In this document: piece by piece, positions 43,601 through 52,800 of the stretch | Numbering within the stretch: position 1 is the first letter of the stretch | Layout of the letters: the number at the start of each line of letters is the position of its first letter | Origin: an uncultured Clostridia bacterium | GTDB lineage: Bacteria > Bacillota > Clostridia > UMGS1883 | Length of the DNA stretch: 64,000 nt | Direction: 5' to 3' | Assembly: GCA_947629005.1 (NCBI GenBank) | Contig: CANRCD010000001.1 | Span: 285,550 to 349,549 of the forward strand | Translations under genes and position numbers: made by a program | The notes under the pieces: model-generated | The model's input: only the letters and a program-made list of their open reading frames with translations | Database searches by the model: none | Told to the model about the DNA's origin: nothing

Positions 43601-46333
43601 CTTCTGCTCTGCGAGGACATCGGCGCGGCCGCCGTGCCGGTGGTAAACGTCGGCTTGGCCTGCCAGTACCAGAGCGGCAAAAACGACCAGCCCATCGTCG
43701 AGGGCTACAACGTATCAAGCAAAGAAGATCTTTACAGCGTCTACATTCAGGATGCTCTTGACCTTATTCAGTTTGCGAACGACGAACCCGACGAAAATTG
43801 GGCGAGCTACGACTATTCCGCCGTGGACAGCACGAACCCCGCGACCTTCGGCAACAACTGGGCCAACCTCCGCGCCCTGATGGGACACCCCGCGAGCTTT
43901 AACCTCGGCTATATCGGCATCGGAAACGAGCAGTGGGACACCTCCGATTACTCGGATGACAAGGTGGACGAAAGCGGCTGGGCCAATAACGGCAACAATT
44001 TCTTCCGCCGCTACGAGGCTTTTGAGCAGGCTATACACAGGATTGACGAAAGCATAAAGCTCATCTCCACCTCCGGCCCCGACTCCGACGGTGACGCTTT
44101 TGACAAGGCTTGGTACTGGCTCAAGGGCCACAGCGCCAACGATGCCAAAAAGAGCTTCACTTACGCCGTTGACGAGCACTACTACCGCCTACCTGACTGG
44201 TTCTACAATAATGTAAATCGCTACGACGCCTACGACCGCGACCGCTACGCCGTGTTTGCCGGCGAGTACGCCTCCCGCTGGTGGGCAACGCCCGTGCGCG
44301 GCAATACTTGGGAGGCCGCCCTTTCCGAGGCAGCCTATATGACCGGCCTTGAAAGAAATTCTGACGTTGTTAAGATGGCGTCCTACGCTCCGCTGTTTGC
44401 AAGGGAAGGCGCGCACCAGTGGTCGCCCGACATGATATGGTTCAACAACGCCGAGAGCTACGGCTCGCCCGACTACTATATCCAGCAGCTTTTCAGCCGC
44501 AACAGCGGCAGCCGCAACCTCAAGACCAAAGTCGTTGACAAATTTGACGAGCGCGAATATAGCGGTACCGTCGGCGTAGGGACATGGCTCGCCTCCTCCA
44601 CCTATAAGGATTTCAGTCTGACCGACGGGGAGGGAAGCCCCATAGACATTAAATGGCACAAGAACGACCCCGCTCCCGAAAAGTATAGCTATACCGTCGC
44701 CGATTATTCAAGCCAAGAGAACGACACAAATAAGGCCACAAACGTCAACGACGGCAATTTAGAAACTCGCTGGGCCGCTCAAGGCACCGACCAGTGGCTG
44801 CTGCTTGACCTCGGGGAGGCAAAGACTGTCGGCAAGATAAGGGTTGCGGCGTCCCTCTCCGAAGGAAGAGAATATTACTATGCTCTCCAGCTTTCCGAGG
44901 AAAAGGACGGTGAATATACCACCGTCTTTGACGGTACAAACGGAATGAACAACGCGAATTTCGCTGACCGTCTGGCTGGCAATACCAAGGCACGCTATAT
45001 AAAGCTGCTGGCCAAGGGCAATTCCTATCATGATTGGAACAGTATTTCAGAAATCGAAATCTACGGAGAGTGCCGCCAGAGCGAGGATATGCTCGAAAGC
45101 GTTGGCGAATGGACCGTGAACGACGACGGCACCGTAACGCAGGCCAACAAGGACCTCAGCGGCAACATCTATATGTTCGCCGACGTTGAAGTTCCCGACG
45201 GCGACTTCACCTATAGCCTCACCGCTACGAAAAATGACGGCGCCGAGGGCTTCCTCATTCCCGTAATCGTGAAGAACAAGAACAACCTCATCCACCTCAA
45301 CGTGGGCGGCTGGGGCAACACCAAGACCTCCTTTGAGGTGCGCACAAACGGGGAAAACAGCGGCGCAGTGGGTCTTACCTCCCCCACCGTGCTTGAAACA
45401 GGCAAGGAATACAGAATTGAGATAAAATTCCACGAGGGTATGCTCAGCGCCTATCTTGACGATGCGCTTGTGGCGCAGTATGTTGTCAAGACCGACCTCG
45501 GCCCCGTTTACGCCAATGCCGTGGAGGATGACGGCAGCGGCGATCTCATTGTCAAGCTGGTGAACAGCTCGGCCAACGAGCTTGAGGTTCCCCTCAATAT
45601 CAGCGGAGCCGACGGCCTCAACGGCAAGGCCACGCAGTACCTGATGACCGGCGGCTTGCTCGACAAAAACAGCTTTGACAGTCCGGAAAATCTCGTCCCC
45701 GAAAGGAGCGAGATAAGCGTTAATGCCGGCGGCGCTTATACCCTGCCCGCATACAGCGTAGCTGTGCTGAGGCTCCACACCGGCGGCACGGCGGCCGTGA
45801 GTGAGATTGAACCCACAAGTCTCAGCGTCTACGTCGATACGCCGCTCACCCTGCCCGACAGCGTTAACGTGACTCTTGCGGACGGAACGGAAGAGGAAAG
45901 AAGCGTTAAATGGCGCATACCCGGCAATGGCGCCTTTGCAAACCCCGGCGCCTTCAAGGTTTACGGCACGGTAGAGGGCACCGAGCTTGACGCTGTTGCC
46001 ATCGTAACGGTACTCGCTCCCGTGACCGAGGATAAGGTCATAACCGTAAACGGCGATATTCTGTCCGGCGAATCCTCCACTGTGGTATTCGCTCCCGCCT
46101 TGCTTGACGGCTTTGTTTTCGGCAAGACCTATACCGGCGTTATAGCGGTTTATAACGGCGACAAGCTTGAAAAAGTAATCACCGTCTCCTCCGCTTTGCC
46201 TCGCTTCGAGCAGAGATTCTCTCTGACCGAGGCCGAGGGCAGAACCGTTAAGCTCATGCTCTGGACGCAGGACGAGATTGCTCCCGTGACCGAGAGCTTA
46301 ACCGTTTCCGCCGAACAGGCTGATACGGAATAA
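40670..46333 (+). CDS. Secreted bifunctional GH43 + GH51 arabinofuranosidase-like enzyme
   Basis: 1887 residues. A signal peptide (about 1-27, cut after VSFA) is followed by an atrophied Ig-like domain (30-125), a GH43 propeller (about 140-455: VRDPYIIR with the base Asp, PVIDTTII, HGVEGPELYRL with the acid Glu), a LamG domain (470-677) and a GH51 barrel (about 690-1300: GTVGLFFEDINYAGDGGLYSE, LRFPGGC, acid/base GIGNEQWD near 1085, nucleophile FAGEYASRWW near 1196). The GH51 C-terminal part is interrupted by a CBM32 (about 1340-1465) inside a LamG-like insert (to about 1615); the sandwich resumes at LIVKLVNSSANE, then a Big_4-like Ig domain. Both catalytic families remove arabinofuranose, pointing to arabinan, pectin or arabinoxylan. 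ATG 40670 follows AGGAGG. Confidence 0.9.
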   Translation: MQKFKRALALLTAIVMALALTPAVSFAAPVSGPLQAALDALEIPNADDIRGSVSLPKTGENGAEISWASSNEAVISTKEIENEGYFPTPAGVVTRGESDEKVSLTATVSLDGETARKTFDLTVKAAPEKEASLAEVGSSDEGAYLFFYFTNNGKNEQQIFLASSKNGLSWHTLNNGQPILTSSKGDMAVRDPYIIRSHEGDKFYLIATDLDASGNQWTDYQLNGSKDIVVWETENLTDWSEQRNVRVAVDYMGCTWAPEATYDPVTDEYVVYWSSKIQDANSPRNQIQTVFYATTRDFVTFSEPKPFIEGTFGMTGVVPEGKSADDPIPVIDTTIIQGDDGKFYRATKHEGESKVFLEVSDHLMNGYGLVEGSNVYTNEEFHGVEGPELYRLEDGRYCLLLDRFGKGGYMPIVTNDLSSGVFEKISGFYSFPTARHGSVLRISDEEYDRVMAEYGDIAPEIAPDEAGSEPFISYDFESSVLENNTVEDASGENDATLFGNAKIVTDKQKGSVLSLDGTSGTYMELPKGSLDGRNELTVSMDVRNNTEGNFFTFALGQNDNTYLFTKLTNDSAKAALTVNGYLAEEYAEKWEGSYKDLWTNITVTVSKADRAIVLYINGKELARWDNLVNYISDLGSDTLSYIGKSFFGTDNYANMRVDNVEIYNRTLSADEISEKYTPSPEDRQRYSVNINAAEKGAGITAGTVGLFFEDINYAGDGGLYSEAVNNRSFEAYDARDKVDNPTPIPDYGWTTVGSATADYSSNGEPLNANNKTYLTLTATAAGDGIENNCYAGDGKDNRPLGKGLNAALNARYTASLYARGNYGGAIKMQVVNADGSLLGETEFTGVSGDKFTKMSGVITIGASSDDARVRVVLDESGTIDIDMISLMPQETFNGRDNGLRADLVERLAEIHPGFLRFPGGCIIEGYNLNNRYQWKHTVGPVEQRTQNWSRWQTHNETHEGNGMFGYCQTYGLGFYEYLLLCEDIGAAAVPVVNVGLACQYQSGKNDQPIVEGYNVSSKEDLYSVYIQDALDLIQFANDEPDENWASYDYSAVDSTNPATFGNNWANLRALMGHPASFNLGYIGIGNEQWDTSDYSDDKVDESGWANNGNNFFRRYEAFEQAIHRIDESIKLISTSGPDSDGDAFDKAWYWLKGHSANDAKKSFTYAVDEHYYRLPDWFYNNVNRYDAYDRDRYAVFAGEYASRWWATPVRGNTWEAALSEAAYMTGLERNSDVVKMASYAPLFAREGAHQWSPDMIWFNNAESYGSPDYYIQQLFSRNSGSRNLKTKVVDKFDEREYSGTVGVGTWLASSTYKDFSLTDGEGSPIDIKWHKNDPAPEKYSYTVADYSSQENDTNKATNVNDGNLETRWAAQGTDQWLLLDLGEAKTVGKIRVAASLSEGREYYYALQLSEEKDGEYTTVFDGTNGMNNANFADRLAGNTKARYIKLLAKGNSYHDWNSISEIEIYGECRQSEDMLESVGEWTVNDDGTVTQANKDLSGNIYMFADVEVPDGDFTYSLTATKNDGAEGFLIPVIVKNKNNLIHLNVGGWGNTKTSFEVRTNGENSGAVGLTSPTVLETGKEYRIEIKFHEGMLSAYLDDALVAQYVVKTDLGPVYANAVEDDGSGDLIVKLVNSSANELEVPLNISGADGLNGKATQYLMTGGLLDKNSFDSPENLVPERSEISVNAGGAYTLPAYSVAVLRLHTGGTAAVSEIEPTSLSVYVDTPLTLPDSVNVTLADGTEEERSVKWRIPGNGAFANPGAFKVYGTVEGTELDAVAIVTVLAPVTEDKVITVNGDILSGESSTVVFAPALLDGFVFGKTYTGVIAVYNGDKLEKVITVSSALPRFEQRFSLTEAEGRTVKLMLWTQDEIAPVTESLTVSAEQADTE

Positions 46334-46430
46334 TCCCGTAAATAAGCAAAAATACCGCGCTTTGAGACGGTACGATATAAGACAGTATAGTCAACAGTTT
46401 TATAAGTTCTGTCAATAAGCTGCAAGAAAA

Positions 46431-46470
46431 AAGGCATATCGCGATAAAAATTGCGATATGCCTTTTTCTT
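46431..46470 (+). terminator. Intrinsic terminator after the GH43-GH51 gene
   Basis: AAGGCATATCGC (46431-46442) pairs with GCGATATGCCTT (46453-46464) and is followed by TTTCTT. Confidence 0.85.
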
Positions 46471-46876
46471 ATTGTTACGCCATAGACCGCCTCAATTCCG
46501 GTAAAATATAAGGCTGCAAAACGCTGAAAGCGATTTGACGGCAATCAGCCTTTCTATAAATGCGGAATGAATGTTACATACATATCAGCCTGAAAAGGAG
46601 CGGGCATCCTCCATGCGATGTTAAAATTATACAAAATACAACTAAAATTTTGTTTATTATTTCCGGAGGATGGGGCAGTGTATTTCGTTGACAAAACTGC
46701 TTAAAAATGATAGAATAATATTGTTATTAATATCTAATCGGACCGGTAGAAGGTTCTTGATAAAGTCTACTGATGTCAAAGGGGATTTTGAACTATGGCT
46801 TTGTCGGGAACGCCGTTCATAGCAGCGTTAAAACATTTTTTAATATATTTTAATTTTTCAGATAAGAGGTGCGCTT
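46471..46876 (+). other. Long upstream region of the LRR surface-protein gene
   Basis: No gene is convincing here. It contains an inverted repeat, CATCCTCC (46605-46612) with GGAGGATG (46665-46672), upstream of the promoter at 46688, then a leader of about 155 nt. A 78-codon frame from ATG 46795, preceded by AAAGGGG, overlaps the LRR start in another frame; it has no recognisable motif and is probably spurious, though its first 20-odd codons could act as a translated leader. No known riboswitch was recognised. Confidence 0.4.
46688..46716 (+). promoter_or_regulatory. Sigma-70 type promoter for the LRR surface-protein gene
   Basis: TTGACA, 17-bp spacer, TAGAAT, leaving a long untranslated leader (about 155 nt) before ATG 46877. 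Confidence 0.75.
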
Positions 46877-49800
46877 ATGAAAAAGCTCATATCCCTGATC
46901 CTTGTTGTGACAATGATGTTTGCGGCAGTGCCCGCGGCGCTGGCCGAGAGCATTGGCGAGGCGGTCTCCACCGTCGGCACGGCCGTGCTGAACGCAGTGG
47001 ACGATGCGGGAGCGGCCCTGCTGTCCTATGAGGGTCAACCTTTGTCCGAGGGCAAGCTTGGCCTGCTGTATTATACGGTTTACGTGGATCACGTAACAAT
47101 AACCGGATGCGACGTATCCGCCACGGAAGCGGATATACCGGCCGAAATTGAGGGGAAGCCGGTCACGGCTATTGGCTTCAGAGCCTTTTTCGGCTGCTCA
47201 AGCTTGACGGACGTGACCATACCGGAGAGTGTGACCACCATTGGCGACTATGCCTTTTACGGGTGCTCAAGCCTTGTAAGCGTTTCAATTCCGGACGGCG
47301 TAACCGAAATTAGCCAAGAGGCCTTTTACGGCTGTTCAAGCCTTGCAAGCGTTACGATTCCGGACGGCGTGACCACCATTGGCAGCAGCGCATTTAAATA
47401 CTGCTCAAGCCTTGAAAGCGTTTCAATTCCGAACAGCGTGACAAAAATTGATGTAGAAGCCTTTTACGGCTGCCCATGTCTGCTTACAGCCGGTCCTGTA
47501 GGCGGCGGGTATAACATTGAATTTGGTTGGAGAAAAAATATACCCTCTAACGCTTTTTCCGGCTGCTCAAACCTGACGGATGTAACCATACCGCAGAGTG
47601 TGACCACCATTGGCGACTGGGCCTTTGAACACTGCTCAAGCCTTTCAAGCGTTTCAATTCCGGATGGCGTGACCACCATTCGCGACTACACATTTTACCA
47701 TTGCTCAAGCCTTGAAAGCGTTAATATTCCAAACGGCGTGACCAAAATTGGTGCCTATACATTTTCCGGATGCTCAAGCCTTGTAAGCGTTTCAATTCCG
47801 AACGGCGTGACCGAAATTGGCCGCGGCGCATTTTCCGGATGCTCAAGCCTTGTAAGCGTTTCAATTCCGAACGGCGTGACCGCCATTGGCGATGACACAT
47901 TTAACGGCTGCTCAAGCCTTGCAAGCGTTTCAATTCCGAATGGAGTGACCACCATTGGAGACTATGCCTTTTCCAGTTGCTCAAGCCTTGCAAGCGTTTC
48001 AATTCCGAATGGAGTGACCACCATTGGCAACTATGCCTTTGTAGGCTGTTCAAGCCTTGCAAGCGTTTCAATTCCGAATGGAGTGACCACCATTGGCAAC
48101 TATGCCTTTGTAGGCTGTTCAAGCCTTGCAAGCGTTTCAATTCCGGAGAGCGTAACCGAAATTGGCGACAGCGCATTTTGGGGCTGCTCAGGCCTTGCAA
48201 GCCTTACGATTCCGAACGGCGTGACCACCATTGGCAGCAGCGCATTTGGAGGCTGCTCAGGCCTAATTACAGCCGGTCCTGTAGGCGGTGGATATAACAT
48301 CGAATTTGGTTGGAGAGAAAATATACCCTCTAACGCTTTTTCCAGCTGCTCAAACCTGACGGATGTAACCATACCGCAGAGTGTGACCACCATTGGCGAC
48401 TGGGCCTTTTCCGGCTGCTCAAGCCTTGCAAGCCTTACGATTCCGAACGGCGTGACCGAAATTGGCGACTACACATTTTCCGGCTGCTCAAGCTTGACGG
48501 ACGTGACCATACCGGAGAGTGTGACCACCATTGGCGACTATGCCTTTCACGGTTGCTCAAGCCTTGCAAGCGTTTCTATTACGAATGGCGTGACCAAAAT
48601 TGGCGACTGGGCCTTTTACGGGTGCTCAAGCCTTGCAAGCGTTTCTATTCCGAATGGCGTGACCGAAATTGGTGCCTATACATTTTCCGGCTGCTCAAGC
48701 CTTGAAAGCGTTTTAATTCCGGACGGCGTGATCACCATTGGCTACGAAACATTTTCTAGCTGCTCAAGCCTTGAAAGCATTTCAATTCCGGACAGCGTGA
48801 CCACCATTGGCAACTATGCCTTTTCCTACTGCTCAAGCCTTGAAAGTGTTTCAATTCCGGACAGCGTAACCAACATTGGCAACAGAACCTTTGTAGGCTG
48901 CTACAATCTGACCCTGTACATATTCCCCGGCTCTTATGCCGAAACCTACGCTATTGAAAATAATCTGCCTTATGAGTTTGTTGGTAGCGAAAACTGTAAG
49001 CTGACCTTAAACGTGACAGACGAGAAGGGCTCGTACATAACAGGGGGCTATACCGTGAACTGGTACGACGGCGACGGTGCGCCGCTCGGCACAGGCAATA
49101 CCCTGACGGCAACCGACAAGTCAAAAAAATACGAGTATGAGATAATTCTGGATGAAACACTGGGCGTGAGATACCTTCAGCCGCCAAGAGCCTCTGTGGG
49201 GGACATATTCGGAGACAAGACCATTACTGTCGCTCTTGAAAAAATTCCGACGGCAAAGCTCAGCGGCAAAATAACAGATGAAAGCGGCGCCCCCATATCC
49301 GGCGCGGCGGTGGCGGTCATGCAGACAGCCAACGGCAAATACGCCGTTTCAGCCGAAACTATCAGCGAAAACGATGGCTCCTTTGCAGTCGAGACTCTTT
49401 GCCTGACGGCGAAAATAACCGTCTCCGCCGATGGCTTCTATACCCTAACCGAAGCCGTGACCGTACCCTCCGGAGGTCTTGATATGGGCAATTTGGCGCT
49501 GACCGCCCTTCCCGACTCCAAGATCCGCCTCAGCCTTACCCTTCGCGGCAGCGCGGCGGCGGGGGCGACCGGCAGTCTTACGGCCTTGAGCGGCTTTTCC
49601 GGTCTGAACTTCACTCTCTCCGGCCCCAATGGGAAGAATGTACCCTTCACGGCTCAATATCCCGACCTTGTTATCGACAGCGATCTTGTTAAGGAGGGCG
49701 AAAAGCTGAGGCTCAGGGTCGAATCGGCAAATACCGCCCCAGCCGAGACGGAAGTGATCCTCGGCACCGGCGGCTCCGGCAGCTGCGCGCTGGAGCTCAC

Positions 49801-52800
49801 GGAAAACGGCCGGCTTTCGCTTACGCCCACAGGGACCGGCGCGGCCGTGGTAATGATATTTGACGACGCGGGGGTTCTCGCAGCCAACGGCCTCGCATCC
49901 GCCGGCTACAGGAGTGACCCTCTTCCCGACGGCGGTTACAGCGTCATCGTGATCAAGGACACCGGTCTGCTTCGGAGTGCGGCCAGCCTCGAGGCATTTG
50001 AAAGCTATGGTCTTGTCAGAGGGACCGACTACGTTCTGCGGCGGGCGGATATTTCTGCCGGCGTTGTTACTGAGCTGGGAAAAATTGCTGTCCCTGACTT
50101 TGACGAGAGCGTGCTTTACTATACCGTACCGAATGCCACCTACTGTGCCGCCAGCTCATCTTCCTCAGTGGCGGGCAAGCTCATTTTAATCACTGCCAAG
50201 TATGAGATAGACGGCAAATATTATTCCTCCGGCGAAAGACTGACCTTCGGAATACCCGAGGGAATGGCTTTTATAAACGGAAGCCTGATCATGAACGGAG
50301 GCTTTGCCGACTATTCCGTAAACGGCGGCGAACTAACGGTGATGACCGGCGCCCCCTCCGGCATTGTGAAATTCTATGTTTCCGCTGAAAAGGCCGGAGA
50401 TTATGCCGTAGACGCACGGCTCTCCTTCAGCCTTGAGGGCCGCACGGTAAACCAGCCCTTGGGCGCCGCGCGGGTTTCCGTGGCCAATATGAATCTGAAC
50501 GCTCCTCATAGGACCTCACGCGAGACTGTTACTGTCAGCGGCTCCGCCATGCCAAGAAGCGAAGTGACCGTGTATGTGAATGACGAGGCTGTGGGCACGG
50601 CCACCGCCAACGGAAACGGCAACTGGTGGACGGAGGTGGAGCTACTGGATCATTATCTGCTGCAATACTACCAGATCAGGGCCGAGTCCACCAACCGCTA
50701 CGGCATTACTGCTCAGTCCGACACCGTCGGAGTGTGGTATGACGCGGCGTATGTTCAGGTGTCAAAGATCACCATGTACAACACTGCGACTACAGAGTTT
50801 GAGACCGTGTTTGATTTCATTAATCCATCCACTGTATCACCCTATTACAATATGTGGCCGGGCAAGTATGTGGACTTCACATTTAAGATAGAGTTCCTCG
50901 GGGATGTGGACGATGTGGTTCTTTACGTCTACACCACGGGCGGCAATACTTACACCTACGACGCTCAGTATGACCCGGAAAGCGGCCTCTGGCTCGTCGC
51001 GGCCAAATTCTACAATTTCGATGACGCACCGGTAAACGTGGGTGTGGATTATACCGTCAAAGAGTCCGACCGGAAGCTTTCCCGTGAGGAGATTGATGAT
51101 ATTCAGGCAGAATTAAACGCTGTTGACGCTGAGCTTAAGGCTGATTATGAAAGCTTAGGATTACTGCTGACCGAGATGGAAAAGTTGACTATAGATGATT
51201 CTGATGACAGTAATACTGTATCCGAAAAAATGAGCGCATTTTTAAGTAAAATAGATGAGTATGAGACAGTTATGTTTGACGTAGATAGCGACGTGCCGGA
51301 TGATACTCTGTCTGACCTTCCTGATTTAAAAAATATGACGGAAACGGAAGTAGCAAATTACATGGCCTCTCTTGAGGCCAAAATGGAGCAGACATTTGCC
51401 GCGATGGATCAACACATGAACGAATATGAAGCAATGAGTCCGGATTTAAATGTTGACTGCACCACAAAAAGCTGTGAAGGTGTTACTGAAAAAGAACTGA
51501 TTGATAATGGGTTCGACTCCATAAAAGATGACGCCGGAAATACGTTCTATTACAAGGTTGACGGCAATGAGTGTCATTTGGTCGACTTTTCAAGTGATAC
51601 TTATGCGATACTAAAAACTGACAGTGAGGAATTGCAGGAAATGATGTTGCTGGCTTCGGAAGCCAGCGAGCTTGGTCAGGCAGTGTTGATGGCGAACGAT
51701 GAGGAGTTTGAAAGCTTGCTTGATAAAATCTTTTCTCTTGGGGAAAATGTATTGGATCTGATCAATAAGTTCAATGACATGGTAGATGGATTTTTGAACC
51801 TTGACGAGTATATGAAAAATACCGCTATTAAGGATATGCGGGAAATCAAGAGCGAAATAACAACTTATGAAAAAATTTACAATACCTTTAACGGTAATTC
51901 CGAGGCGGACAGAGCACTCCGAAATGCCGCAGAAAACGGCTTCAGAAACGGCCAAAATAAAATGAGCGCCAGATATCAAAAGTTAAAGGCGTGGAGAGCA
52001 CCGTCAAACCAATGGAAGGTAGGAAAAGGCTTCCGAAAGCTCGGCGTAGGAAAAATTCTCGGTAAGATTTTTTCTTTTGGCGGTTTGATTATGGATTTGG
52101 TCGATTATTGCCCAACACTTTACTCTTTATATCATATGCTTCCGGGAGAATGCGAATGCAATGCGGAAATGCGGGATATTATAAAGAGAAATTTGAATGT
52201 TATTGCTTCGTCGATTATAGTGTATTTAACATCGGGAATAGTTTTATTTACAGTAAGTTGTTTCAATATTATAATTAATCCCGTATTATGTTTTACATCT
52301 ATAGCGGTACAAATAGCGGCCTCGTTTATATTTTCATACGAAACGGAGAAAAATGTAAACAAAGAGAAAGAAAATGTTTTGAAAATGAAAGCATTGTGCG
52401 CGAATTGTAATTGCGAAAATGAAAATTGCCCGGGACAGTACGATCCTGATGACGACCCGTTCTCCAATCCGTTTCCCCGTGAAAAATACCCCGGCCCCTA
52501 TCCCACTCCTATATGCGATCCCTCCGGCTATGTGTGCGAGGCGGTTCCCTCGAACCGTGTCGAAGGGGTAACAGCCACGGCCTTTGTGATGGTTGACGAG
52601 CTGGATGACTTCGATATGCCCACCGGAAGCCAAAAGCCTCAAGAGTGGGACGCCGCCGACTATAACCAGATCAATCCATTAATCACCAATGCTAACGGCG
52701 AGTACGCTTGGGACGTTCCCGAAGGCAGCTGGGCGGTAAAGTATGAAAAGGAAGGCTATGAGACCGCATGGTCAGATTGGCTGCCCGTACCCCCGCCACA

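Larger units (their letters stand above)
47173..48951 (+). repeat. In-frame 69-bp LRR-coding repeat array
   Basis: About 25 tandem units, mostly 69 bp, encode the LRR repeats. Two adjacent units, 48023-48091 and 48092-48160, are identical or nearly so at the DNA level through ATTGGCAACTATGCCTTTG and beyond. This is protein-coding repetition, not a CRISPR array or a microsatellite. Confidence 0.93.

Noticed and set aside
47173-48951. A possible CRISPR array
   Set aside because: Repeats are contiguous 69-bp protein-coding units with no spacers, and encode LRR_5 repeats.
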